Assembly (NCBI RefSeq): GCF_045348435.1
Contig: NZ_CP157484.1
Span: forward strand, 4,836,001-4,900,000
DNA from: Alsobacter sp045348435
GTDB taxonomy: Bacteria > Pseudomonadota > Alphaproteobacteria > Rhizobiales > Beijerinckiaceae
Direction: 5' to 3'
Length of the DNA stretch: 64,000 nt
The notes under the pieces are model-generated. The model was not told where the DNA came from and did not search any database. It was given only the letters and a program-made list of their open reading frames with translations. Every line of letters begins with the position of its first letter. Position 1 is the stretch's first letter. The position numbers were made by a program, and so were the translations under genes. This document shows, in pieces, positions 55,217 through 63,821 of the stretch.

Positions 55217-55912
55217 TCAGACCGAGCGTCCGACGAGGGCGCCGATCAGGGCCGTCGCGCCCATCGCGACGGCGCCCCAGAAGGTCACCCGCAGGGTCGG
55301 TCGGAGGACCCCGGCGCCCCCGGCCCGCGCTCCGATTCCGCCCAGCACGGCGAGGCCGGCGAGCGATCCGCCGGACACCGCGACGCTCGTCCACGGCGCC
55401 GGCGCCAGGACGGCCAGCGCCAGCGGCAGCACGGCTCCGGACGCGAAGGTCGCGGCCGAAGTGAGCGCCGCCTGCACGGGTCGCGCCGCCCCATGCTCGG
55501 CGATGCCGAGCTCGTCGCGCACATGCGTTCCGAAGGCGTCCTTTGCAGTCATTTGTTCCGCGACGATGCGAGCCAGGGCGGGTTCGACGCCTCGGTCGAC
55601 ATAGATCTGCGTGAGCTCGTTGAGCTCCGCCTCCGGCGTGGCGGCGAGTTCCTGTCGCTCGCGCGCCATGTCCGCCTCCTCGGTGTCCGACTGGGAGCTC
55701 ACGGAGACATACTCGCCGGCCGCCATGGACATGGCCCCTGCCACCAGGCTCGCAACGCCGGCCACGATCACCTCGCTAGGGCCGGCGGCGGCGGCCGCCA
55801 CGCCCACCACCAGGCTCGCGGTCGAGATGATGCCGTCATTGGCCCCGAGCACGGCGGCGCGCAGCCAGCCGATGCGCTGGATCAGGTGGGCTTCCCGGTG
55901 CAGCGGATGCAT
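55217..55912 (-). CDS. VIT1/CCC1-family protein (putative iron/manganese transporter)
   Basis: A 231-residue protein with the family signature IQRIGWLRAAVLGANDGIIS at the N-terminus, helix 2 AGAMSMAAGEYVSVSSQSDTE, an acidic cytoplasmic loop (EADMARERQEL), and three more helices. Plant and yeast members move Fe2+ or Mn2+ into vacuoles; bacterial members are presumed metal exporters. The start at 55912 has AAGGAGGACCGAC upstream. The 295-bp gap after it (55913-56207) shows no gene. Confidence 0.9.
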   Translation of the reverse strand: MHPLHREAHLIQRIGWLRAAVLGANDGIISTASLVVGVAAAAAGPSEVIVAGVASLVAGAMSMAAGEYVSVSSQSDTEEADMARERQELAATPEAELNELTQIYVDRGVEPALARIVAEQMTAKDAFGTHVRDELGIAEHGAARPVQAALTSAATFASGAVLPLALAVLAPAPWTSVAVSGGSLAGLAVLGGIGARAGGAGVLRPTLRVTFWGAVAMGATALIGALVGRSV

Positions 55913-56207
55913 GTCGGTCCTCCTTGGGCGGGACGCCGGAGAAAGCGGGCGTTCCGCTCAGATCGCGACGCCTGATGTCCGGCCAGGGCGTCGTCGGGAG
56001 GTCAGGGGGCGCGCGCTGGCTGGATCACGGGATTGGCGAAAGCACTGGTAGCAACCTGACGACAGTGTTCTGCTCCGCCGCCGGGGCGTCCATGCGAAGG
56101 ATCAAATCGGGACGGATTGATTGGAGTTGGGCGGTCCGGCCGCCTTCGCGCACCGGGACCGCTCTCAAGACAGCGGACGGCCAGCATCGCCGGCCAGACT
56201 TTTCAGC

Positions 56208-57401
56208 TCAGCGCACGGCCACCGGCGCGCCATCCGTCAAGGCGCTTGGTGGGAACTGGACCACGCGCTCACCCGCCGCGAGTCCGCCCGCGACGGCGGC
56301 TTGCTGCGGAGTGCGCCGGATCACTTCGACGGAGCGCTCGCGGGCCCGGCCGTCCTCGACCACGAATGCGGCCCACCCCGAGCCCCGGCGGAACAGGGCG
56401 CTCGAGGGAGCGAGGGTGGCGTCCGCGATCTCCTGGACCGTGATGCGGACGTCCACCCGAAAGGCGTCGCCGAGTCCCGCCCAGGCCGACCGTGGGCTGA
56501 CGATGTCGATCACCACCCAGACCCGCTGCTCCTCCACCCCCAGCGCCGAGATCTTGGTGAAGCCTGCCGGCTCGACCAGCCTCACCCTGCCGGCCAGCGG
56601 CTCGGGCCCGCCCCAGCGCTCGATGACGACGTCCGCACCTGGGCGGACCTCGACGGCGTCGGTGGTCAGCAGATCGACCACGATCTCCAGGTCACGCGGG
56701 TCGCCGATCTCGACGAGCGGCGCGCCGACGGCCACGGCTGCTTCGCTCTCCTGGTGGATTTTGAGCACGCGCCCGTCCACCGGGGCCGTGACGTTCCACC
56801 GGTCGACCGCGTCCGGCTCGTCGTAACGGGCGAGCAACGCCCTCGCCTGGGCGAGCTCATGCTCGGCGGCATGGCGGCGCAACTGCGCCGCTTCCCGGTC
56901 CCGCTGGGCGAGCCGCAGCGCAAGCTCCTCCCGCTCCAGCTGCTGCGCCGAAGCGATGCCCTTCTGCTGCAGGGTGCGGATGCGCTCCGCGTCGGCTCGA
57001 TTCTGGGCCTCTTGGGCCGTCGCCCGTTCCAGCCGCGCCTGCGCTTCCTGCATGGTCGCCTCGGCTCCTCCGACCCGCTCGTCGAGCTCGCGGCGCGTGC
57101 GCGCCTCTAGGAGCGGCGGGATGGAGGGCAACAGGGTGGCCACGACGGCGCCCTGCCGAACGACGTCGCCGGCTTTCAGCTCGGAGCGAAGCACCCGCCC
57201 GGCGAGCGGCGCGGAGACGACATAGCGGTTGCGGATGCGCGTGCGGCCATCCTCCTGCACGGTGGCCCGGAACACGCCGCGGGCCACCACGTCCGTCTCG
57301 ACGGCGATCGGCTTGGGACGAAACGCCCAGAGGAGCGCGCCGGCGACTGCGGCCGCGATGGCGGCGCCGACGAGAGCCCGGCTCAGCCTCGCCATTCTCA
57401 C
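56208..57401 (-). CDS. Periplasmic adaptor (HlyD/MacA-like) of an ABC exporter
   Basis: A 397-residue membrane fusion protein with an N-terminal anchor (residues 8-27), barrel and lipoyl halves (VSAPLAGRVLRSELKAGDVV; VTAPVDGRVLKIHQESEAAV), a long coiled-coil hairpin (about 100-190, with REELDERV-like heptads, EAQNRADAERIRTLQQKGI) and a C-terminal barrel. Start GTG at 57401 overlaps the permease stop by four bases (GTGA). It works with the FtsX-type permease and ATPase encoded upstream; no outer-membrane partner is adjacent. Confidence 0.86.
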   Translation of the reverse strand: MRMARLSRALVGAAIAAAVAGALLWAFRPKPIAVETDVVARGVFRATVQEDGRTRIRNRYVVSAPLAGRVLRSELKAGDVVRQGAVVATLLPSIPPLLEARTRRELDERVGGAEATMQEAQARLERATAQEAQNRADAERIRTLQQKGIASAQQLEREELALRLAQRDREAAQLRRHAAEHELAQARALLARYDEPDAVDRWNVTAPVDGRVLKIHQESEAAVAVGAPLVEIGDPRDLEIVVDLLTTDAVEVRPGADVVIERWGGPEPLAGRVRLVEPAGFTKISALGVEEQRVWVVIDIVSPRSAWAGLGDAFRVDVRITVQEIADATLAPSSALFRRGSGWAAFVVEDGRARERSVEVIRRTPQQAAVAGGLAAGERVVQFPPSALTDGAPVAVR

Positions 57402-59743
57402 TCCCGCGTCTTGAGCACGGCGACGAGGTCGAGCTGGTCGACGCGCCGGCGCACCAGGAAGGCGCTGCCCAGGCCGGCGGCCACGACCGCCAGGGCGGCG
57501 ATGGCGTAAGTCTGATCGCTGATCACGGCCGGGATCTGGAAGCTCTCATTGTCCCGCAGGGCGAGCAGGCCCTTGACCATCTGCTTCGCCAGAACGAGCC
57601 CCACCGGAAGCGCGAGCAGCATCTGCACCCCCAGCTCTGCGAGCAGGATGCCGGACGCCTCGCCACGCGTGAAGCCCAGCACCCGCAGGCTGGCGAGCTC
57701 CCAGGCGCGCTCCTGGAGGGCGACGCGCGCGCTGTTGTAGACGACGGCCGCCGCGATGATGATCCCGAAGAGAGTGAGCACCAAGGCCGAGACGATCACG
57801 AGCCCGGCGATCTTCTCGTCGAAAACCTGGAGCCAAACGCTCTTGACCGCCACGGCCGCAACCCGAGGTCGCTGCGTCAGGGACCGCCAGACCGAGTACG
57901 CCTCGTTCGGATCGACCCGGACCGCCGCTTGGGTGATGTGGTCGTCTTCCCGCATCAGGCGGCTCAGCGCGCTGATCTCGATATAGGCGTTGTAGCCCAG
58001 GATCTCGTCGGCGAGCGCCGCCACCGGAACGACCGCGACCGGCCGCTTGCCGTCAAGCGCCTCGACCGTGACCTGAGAACCGACGGACACCCCCAAGCGC
58101 TCGGCCAGGCCGCGCGTCAGAGTCAGGCCGACCGACGTCACCGGGACGGGCCGCAAATCCTGCTCCCGCGGAACACGGAGCTGGGCGCCGGCCGCCAACC
58201 CCGTCAGCCCGAGCCGGTACTCCGCCGTTCCGGCGCGAAGCCGCACGGGTGCGACGCGCTGCCCCTCTACGGCCAGCACGCCGGGAATCGCGGCGATCTC
58301 CCGGGCGGCCCGTCCGGCGACCGGGTCGGTGAAGGACACGACGGCGTCAGCGCGGTCGATGCCGTCGAACTGCACGGCCACCATGAAGCGCAGCGCGTCC
58401 CACCAGAACAGGCCCATGACGATCATCGGCACGGCCATCGCCAGGCCCAGCACGGACAGGAGGGACCGCACCGGGCGGCCTGCGAGGCCGCGCAGGGCCA
58501 TCTTGACGGCTGGCCGCCACCGCCTGCCGAGCAGGATGTGGCTGAAGGCCGGCGGCGCGGCGGGTCGCATGGCCTCGGCCGGCCGCAAGGCGAGCACGCG
58601 CCGCAAGGCCCCAAGCGCGCCCGTTGCGGCGGCGACGACGCTCAGGCCGATGGCGAGCAGCGGGACGAAGACCGGCAGCTCATAGGCGAGCTCCGGGAAC
58701 CGGAAGAACGGCCGGTAGCTGTTCAGCATGCCATGGCCATACCAGAGCCCCATGGCGACGCCGCCGGCGCAGCCCAGTCCGCACAGCGCCAACACGAATT
58801 TCAGGTAGTGCGCGGCGATCGGGAGCGAGGGGAATCCCAGCGACTTCAGCGCTGCGATCTGCTCGCGCTGGGCCTCCACCAGCCGGCCCAGGACCACGTT
58901 GAGCAGGAACGCCGCGATGCCGAAGAAGATGGCCGGGACCGTGATCGCCAGCGTTCGCTGCTCGGCCAGCTCGTCCGAGAGAAACCGGTGCGAGGGCTGG
59001 TCGCGACGGCCGTAGGCGCCGCGCCCGCCATAGCGGTCGAGGACGGCGTCCGCAGCCGCCAGGACCTCCCTCTCGGGGGCGCCCGGAGCCAAGGTCGCCG
59101 CAACCGCGTTGAATGCCCCTTGCATGTCGAACGCGGGCGCGACGGCGTTCTCGCTCGCCCAAAGCACCGCGAAGGTGCGGTCGTCCGGCAGCGGATTTCC
59201 CGGCCGGGTGGCGTAGACGTACTCGGGCGAGTAGGCCACCCCCGCCACCGTGAAGGTCTGCAGACGGCCATTCAGAATAATGCGGATCGGGTCGCCCGGC
59301 TCAACCGACCAGGTGTCGGCGAAGCCGGCGCTGACGAGGACTTCATTGCGCTGGGCGTCGATCCATCGGCCGCGCTGGAGCGTGATCCGGTTCAGCACCG
59401 GCTGGCCGCCGTCAGGGAGGGAGACGATGCGTCCCGCCACGGAGAGGTCAGACCGGGGCCAGTCGACGCGCACATCCTTGACGACCCGGGTCTCGATCAC
59501 GCCGATGCCCGGGATCTCCGATAGTCGCGCCAGGACGCTGCGCGGCGCGCGCTCGAGTTCCGCCCAGACATCGGCGAAACGGCTCGCGCCGTAGTAGCCG
59601 GCCTGAGTGGCGAGGAGCGAAGTATAGGTTCCGACGGATCCGACCAAAACCGTCACGCCGGTCCCGATCAGCATGGCGACCGTGATCGCCTGGGATCGGA
59701 GCGACCAGAGGTCCCGCAGCAGCATGCGGTCCAGCATGCTCAC
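57398..59743 (-). CDS. ABC exporter permease with two FtsX domains
   Basis: A 781-residue protein with an N-terminal helix (QAITVAMLIGTGVTVLVGSV), a periplasmic MacB_PCD-like domain, a first FtsX core (three helices around residues 270-400), a central helix and second periplasmic domain (about 445-640), and a C-terminal FtsX core ending FLVRRRVDQLDLVAVLKTRE. This duplicated form resembles LolC/DevC-type mechanotransmission ABC systems, exporting lipoproteins, glycolipids or peptides. GTG at 59743 overlaps the ATPase stop codon (GTGA). Confidence 0.88.
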   Translation of the reverse strand: MSMLDRMLLRDLWSLRSQAITVAMLIGTGVTVLVGSVGTYTSLLATQAGYYGASRFADVWAELERAPRSVLARLSEIPGIGVIETRVVKDVRVDWPRSDLSVAGRIVSLPDGGQPVLNRITLQRGRWIDAQRNEVLVSAGFADTWSVEPGDPIRIILNGRLQTFTVAGVAYSPEYVYATRPGNPLPDDRTFAVLWASENAVAPAFDMQGAFNAVAATLAPGAPEREVLAAADAVLDRYGGRGAYGRRDQPSHRFLSDELAEQRTLAITVPAIFFGIAAFLLNVVLGRLVEAQREQIAALKSLGFPSLPIAAHYLKFVLALCGLGCAGGVAMGLWYGHGMLNSYRPFFRFPELAYELPVFVPLLAIGLSVVAAATGALGALRRVLALRPAEAMRPAAPPAFSHILLGRRWRPAVKMALRGLAGRPVRSLLSVLGLAMAVPMIVMGLFWWDALRFMVAVQFDGIDRADAVVSFTDPVAGRAAREIAAIPGVLAVEGQRVAPVRLRAGTAEYRLGLTGLAAGAQLRVPREQDLRPVPVTSVGLTLTRGLAERLGVSVGSQVTVEALDGKRPVAVVPVAALADEILGYNAYIEISALSRLMREDDHITQAAVRVDPNEAYSVWRSLTQRPRVAAVAVKSVWLQVFDEKIAGLVIVSALVLTLFGIIIAAAVVYNSARVALQERAWELASLRVLGFTRGEASGILLAELGVQMLLALPVGLVLAKQMVKGLLALRDNESFQIPAVISDQTYAIAALAVVAAGLGSAFLVRRRVDQLDLVAVLKTRE

Positions 59744-60495
59744 CAGCTGAGCTCCCCAGGCGCGAGGCGTTGCTCGTTGACCTGCGCGCCGACGATCCTT
59801 CCGCCAGCCAGCCGGAGCACCCGATGGGCCATGCCCGCAATGGCGCTGTTATGCGTGATCACGACGGTCGTGGCGCCGATCTCACGGTTGGCGCGGTCGA
59901 TCGCCTCCAGCACGAGCCTTCCGGTCTCCACGTCGAGGGCTCCGGTGGGCTCGTCGCATAGCAGCGCATCAGGCCTTTTCACGATGGCGCGCGCGACGGC
60001 GACGCGCTGCTGCTCGCCCCCGGAAAGCTGCGACGGAAAATGGTCCAGCCGCTGCCCGAGGCCGACCAGCGCGAGGGCGTCGCGCGGCTCCATGGGCCTG
60101 TCGGCGATCTCAGCCACGAGCTGGACGTTCTCGAGCACCGTCAGGCTTGGAATGAGGTTGTAGAACTGGAACACGAACCCGACATGCTCGCGCCGGTAGC
60201 GCGTCAGCTCCGCCTCGTCCGCACCCGTAAGCTCGTGATCGCGCCAGCGCGTCGTCCCCGAGGTGGGCGCATCAAGCCCGCCGAGGATGTTTAAGAGGGT
60301 CGACTTGCCCGAGCCCGAGGGGCCCAGCAGCACCACGAACTCACCAGCCATGATGTCGAGATCGAGGTCCCGCAGGGCGAAAACGGCGGCCACGCCGGAG
60401 CCGTAGGTTTTGCACAGCCCACGCGCGACGAACACTGGAGCCCCATCCGGCCTGGACGAGGCATGATCGGGCGTTGGTTGCGCGGCTGCAGTCAT
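59740..60495 (-). CDS. ABC exporter ATPase (MacB/LolD-like)
   Basis: A 251-residue ATPase with Walker A LLGPSGSGKSTLLNILGG near residue 55, Q-loop FVFQFYNLIPSLTV, signature LSGGEQQRVAVARAI, Walker B ALLCDEPTGALD and H-loop VVITHNSAI. FVFQFYNLIP and the following LTVLENV are hallmarks of the LolD/MacB exporter clade. It is first of the ATPase-permease-adaptor operon. The ATG at 60495 is preferred over a GTG-type extension upstream because AGGATGGGCC precedes it. Confidence 0.92.
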   Translation of the reverse strand: MTAAAQPTPDHASSRPDGAPVFVARGLCKTYGSGVAAVFALRDLDLDIMAGEFVVLLGPSGSGKSTLLNILGGLDAPTSGTTRWRDHELTGADEAELTRYRREHVGFVFQFYNLIPSLTVLENVQLVAEIADRPMEPRDALALVGLGQRLDHFPSQLSGGEQQRVAVARAIVKRPDALLCDEPTGALDVETGRLVLEAIDRANREIGATTVVITHNSAIAGMAHRVLRLAGGRIVGAQVNEQRLAPGELSW

Positions 60496-61003
60496 GGCCC
60501 ATCCTGCACGACCACGCGGCGCTCGGCGTTGAGCCGCCGCAAGCGCGCCCCCCACCTAATCATCGGCGCCTATGCGCGAGTAAGACCCGAGCGTAGGCCA
60601 CGGAGGGGATGCGGCAAGGCTGCGGGTCGGAGGGATCGCATTGTAGTCCGGTCGCGGCTTGAGCGCGATGATGGGCCTTCACGGCGAAGTGAACCCGCGA
60701 GGGCGGGGCGGAATCGGCCAAAGCGACTGTGGGCCCTCATCGACCGCGCCGCCGGAACGGAGACTTCGCGGCGATGCCCGAACAGGTAGACCGTCCGTTT
60801 GGTTCGGTCCCGCCTCGGTTGACCGACATCAGTGCGGATGTCCGCACACCACGTACGGTCATCCATTAGCGAAAAACCAGGAGCGCTTCAGAGTCGGCTG
60901 GAACGAAGGCATTGGATGCAGGCCGGGCCGCAAGGCGTATCACGCAGCCATTCGCCAAGGTCGACGTCAGCAGGCCGCTATCGCGCTCCGCACGGAGGTC
61001 GAG
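60496..61003. other. Non-coding stretch (about 510 bp) before the UspA gene
   Basis: No convincing gene on either strand. GTGCGGA (60832-60838) and TCCGCAC (60841-60847) form a 16-bp palindrome with a 2-base centre, about 160 bp before the UspA gene. CCGAAC/GTTCGG (60778-60783, 60802-60807) is a looser inverted repeat. The GC content falls toward the UspA gene. Confidence 0.35.
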
Positions 61004-61531
61004 ATGGAGCGAATCATGGTCGCGCTGGACGCCTCGGGCCCTTCGCAACGCGCCCTTGCGCTTGCGGTAGAGATCGCCTGTGGTCTCAATGCCGAACTGG
61101 TCATGACCACCGTCGTGATCGACGCCCCATTGTCGGAGCAAGAGAGGCGCATCGCCGAAACAGAGTTCGCGGTGGAGATTCGCGAACGCCTGGGCGTCAT
61201 GCCAACCCAAGAACCGGCCGCTACGTTGTCGGGGATCACGCGAGACTTCGCTCTTGCGGAGCAGCATGGGCGCGATATCCGGCTCGTCCTTGCGGATGGT
61301 GTGTTGGAGGCTGCGAACTCTAAAGCTGAAGCGGCGGGCGCGCAGCGAAGGCGCACCATGGTGTTGATCGGGGATCCTGCGGAGCAGATCCTGGCGGCAT
61401 TGAAAAGCGAGTCCTTCGACCTCTTAGTCACCGGACGTCGCGCCCGAGGGTCTATTCAGGAATTCCTGCTGGGCGGCGTCTCGCGAGAACTGGTCCGTTC
61501 CGCAGGCTGTGCGGTCGCGGTGGTGCCTTGA
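61004..61531 (+). CDS. Universal stress protein (UspA family)
   Basis: A 175-residue single-domain UspA-fold protein: IMVALDASGPSQRALALAVEIA at the start and DLLVTGRRARGSIQEFLLGG near the end. The usual ATP-binding G-2x-G-9x-G(S/T) motif is altered, since the second Gly is Ala (GRRARG). The ATG at 61004 has a GGAGGTCGAG ribosome binding site. Codon third positions carry more A/T than in backbone genes. The stop overlaps the start of the cytochrome gene (TTGA), so the two are coupled. Confidence 0.85.
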   Translation: MERIMVALDASGPSQRALALAVEIACGLNAELVMTTVVIDAPLSEQERRIAETEFAVEIRERLGVMPTQEPAATLSGITRDFALAEQHGRDIRLVLADGVLEAANSKAEAAGAQRRRTMVLIGDPAEQILAALKSESFDLLVTGRRARGSIQEFLLGGVSRELVRSAGCAVAVVP

Positions 61532-61851
61532 GCGCCGCGACAAGGCTTCTGGCGGTCCTTGGGGGACTGGTCGCCGCACTGAGCGGCATGTCGCAGCAGA
61601 CGTTCGCGCAGGATGCCCGAGCGGGGCGAAGGCTTGCTGAGCGGGACTGCTCAGCCTGTCATGAAGTCCGCCGCGGGCGACCGCCGGGTATGAAACCTGG
61701 GCCAAGCTTCAGCGCCGTCGCGCAAATGGTTTCCACGACGGAGCTGTCGATTTCGGTCTTTCTCCAAACCTCTCACCAGCGCATGCCAAACATAACGCTC
61801 TCCCGATCGGAAATCCGGGACCTGGCGCGGTACATCGTGAGTCTCAAATAA
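61528..61851 (+). CDS. Small c-type cytochrome
   Basis: A 107-residue exported monohaem cytochrome. The signal peptide is LLAVLGGLVAALSGMSQQTFAQ, followed by AGRRLAERDCSACHEVRRGRPPG with the CxxCH haem site near residue 41 and a Met ligand candidate in HQRMPNITLS. The C-terminal helix LARYIVSLK is typical of cytochrome c class I. It starts at TTG 61528, overlapping the UspA stop codon. Like its neighbour it is relatively AT-rich. Its electron partner is not evident; maturation would use the Ccm system. Confidence 0.86.
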   Translation: MSAATRLLAVLGGLVAALSGMSQQTFAQDARAGRRLAERDCSACHEVRRGRPPGMKPGPSFSAVAQMVSTTELSISVFLQTSHQRMPNITLSRSEIRDLARYIVSLK

Positions 61852-62010
61852 CGCCAAGCGGGTCAAAAAAGCCGCCGCGCATGATGAACTTTGGCATGAA
61901 GATGTTTCCCTGATTGAATGCGGGCCTCGCGAGACTCGCTCGATCCCCGCCAGAACGACATGTGGTCCCCTGACGGGGGCAGCAGGGGCGAGCGCCAGGA
62001 GAGCGACGGG

Positions 62011-63021
62011 ATGCCCAAGGCCGAGTTTTATATCGACTACCTGAACGCCATCGACGTGGAGGCGCTGCGGCTCACGGACGCGGAGATCATCGCGGCCGTG
62101 GAGGCGGGGCTCGCCGCGCAAGGGCGGGGCGAGACCGTGATCGAGCCGCGCGTGCACCTGATGCCGAACGCAGGCGCGAACGGCCATTTCAACGTGCTGC
62201 GCGGCGCCTTCCGGGCGCCCATCGCCCGGGCGGGCGTGAAGGTGATCGGCGACTTCGTGGACAACTACCAGCAGGGGCTGCCCTCCGAGATGGGGCTCCT
62301 CCTGCTCATGGATCCGCTGAACGGCGTCCCCAAGGCCATCGTGGACGGCAGCCACCTCACCGACATGCGCACCGGCGCGGTGACGGCCATCGGGGCCAAG
62401 CACCTTGCCCGCAAGGGCTCGCGGGTGCTGGGCCACATCGGCGCACGGGGCACGGCCTACTGGAACGTGCGGCTGCTCGACTCGCTGTTCGACTTCGACG
62501 AGATCCGCGTCCATTCGCGCCGACCAGAGAGCCGGGACGCCTTCGCGGAGCGGCTCAGCGCCGACCTCGGCAAGCGCGTGGTGGCGCCGCCGGACTGGCG
62601 CACCTGCGTGGAGGGCGCCGACATCGTCGTGGAGGCGTCACGCCTCAACGCGCCGGAGCCGCTGCTGAAGACCGAATGGATCAAGCCCGGCGCCTTCGTG
62701 GTCCCGTACGGCACCATGAGCGCCGTGGAGCTGTCGCTCACCGACATCATGGCGAAGCTGGTGGTGGACGACTGGGGCCAGTGCAAGGGCGGGCCGTTCG
62801 GCGCGCTGCGGCCGCATGTGGAGGCCGGAAAGCTCTCGGCCGAGACGCTCCATGCCGAGTTGGGCGAGATCGTCGCCGGGCGCAAACCCGGGCGCGAGAG
62901 CGACGACGAGACGATCCTGTTCTGGCATCGCGGGTTGTCGCTGTCCGACATCGCGCTGGGGCATTTCATGCTCGAGAAGGCCGCCCGGATGGGGCTCGGC
63001 CAGCGGCTGCGCTACGCGTGA
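62011..63021 (+). CDS. Ornithine cyclodeaminase / mu-crystallin family protein
   Basis: A 336-residue NAD(P)-dependent enzyme of the OCD family. Features include RVHLMPNAGANGHFNVLRG, KVIGDFVDNYQQGLPSEMGLLLLMDP, TGAVTAIGAKHLARKGSRVLGHIGARGTAYW (Rossmann glycine motif near residue 145) and IVVEASRLNAPEP, in that order. Known activities in the family include ornithine to proline conversion and imine reductions; the exact substrate is unknown. The ATG at 62011 follows CCAGGAGAGCGACGGG. The last bases overlap the next gene (GTGA). Confidence 0.86.
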   Translation: MPKAEFYIDYLNAIDVEALRLTDAEIIAAVEAGLAAQGRGETVIEPRVHLMPNAGANGHFNVLRGAFRAPIARAGVKVIGDFVDNYQQGLPSEMGLLLLMDPLNGVPKAIVDGSHLTDMRTGAVTAIGAKHLARKGSRVLGHIGARGTAYWNVRLLDSLFDFDEIRVHSRRPESRDAFAERLSADLGKRVVAPPDWRTCVEGADIVVEASRLNAPEPLLKTEWIKPGAFVVPYGTMSAVELSLTDIMAKLVVDDWGQCKGGPFGALRPHVEAGKLSAETLHAELGEIVAGRKPGRESDDETILFWHRGLSLSDIALGHFMLEKAARMGLGQRLRYA

Positions 63022-63821
63022 GGCTGGTCGCCAACGCCCGCATGTATGCCGTCAACGCCGCCGTGGCGGACGCCTGGACGGCGCTGTTCGGGCGCGTCGC
63101 CGCTGTGTCGGGCGTGCCGCTGGACGTGATCCCGTACGCCGCGCCGGCGCCGCTGGAGGAGCTGTGGCGGCGGCCGGACCTCGGGCTCGCGTTCATCTGC
63201 GGCTATCCGTTCGCGACGGGCGGCTTCGAGCTTGCGCCGGTCGCGGCCCCCCTTCCGGCGAGCGGCGACGGGCGGCCCCGTTACGCCACGCGCCTCGTCG
63301 TGCGCGCCGACGGCCCGCTCCGGACGCTGGAGGACAGCTTCGGCGGCCGCATCGGCTGGACGGCCGAGCACTCGCAATCGGGCTTCCAGGCGCTGCGGAC
63401 GCATCTTTTACCGCATGTGGCCAAGGGGCGGACGCTCTTCGCCGAGAGCGTCGGCGGCCTGCAGACGCCGCGACGGGTGATCGACGCGGTGCTGTCCGGC
63501 GTCATCGACATCGGCCCGCTCGATTCCTTTTTCCACGACCTGCTCTTGTCCCACGAGCCGGACACGGCGGCGCGGCTGCGCGTGATCGCGACGACCGCTC
63601 CTCGGCCGATGCCGCTGCTGGCGGCCTCGCGGTCGGTGGACGCCGCGACCCTCGCGGCGCTGCGCTCCGCCCTGCTGAGACTTACGGCGGACGACGCCGG
63701 CCGAGCGCTCCTGGCCCCGCTGCAACTCACCGGCTTCGCGGCGGTCGACGCGGCCGCCTACGCCGTTCTGCGCCAAGACGCCGAGGCGGCCGACCGCGCC
63801 GGTTACCGGCAGCCCGGTTAG
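63018..63821 (+). CDS. PhnD-like periplasmic-binding-fold protein lacking a signal peptide
   Basis: A 267-residue protein of the phosphate/phosphonate-binding-like (PhnD/NMT1-type) fold: SLIANARMYAV-type first strand (here RLVANARMYAV), LGLAFICGYPFATG, GGRIGWTAEHSQSGFQALR near residue 115, and VLSGVIDIGPLDSFFHDLLL. It has no signal peptide or hydrophobic N-terminus, so it is probably cytosolic unless the start is wrong. GTG at 63018 overlaps the preceding stop by four bases, arguing for this start and for joint function with the cyclodeaminase-like enzyme. Confidence 0.75.
   Translation: MRLVANARMYAVNAAVADAWTALFGRVAAVSGVPLDVIPYAAPAPLEELWRRPDLGLAFICGYPFATGGFELAPVAAPLPASGDGRPRYATRLVVRADGPLRTLEDSFGGRIGWTAEHSQSGFQALRTHLLPHVAKGRTLFAESVGGLQTPRRVIDAVLSGVIDIGPLDSFFHDLLLSHEPDTAARLRVIATTAPRPMPLLAASRSVDAATLAALRSALLRLTADDAGRALLAPLQLTGFAAVDAAAYAVLRQDAEAADRAGYRQPG

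Noticed and set aside
55913..56207. Small gene between the VIT protein and the ABC adaptor
   Set aside because: Open frames exist on both strands but none has a ribosome binding site, plausible start or protein-like composition.
60560..60870. Minus-strand frame of about 98 codons in the gap before the UspA gene
   Set aside because: Arg/Ser-rich composition, no ribosome binding site and no motif; it looks like a random frame in GC-rich DNA.
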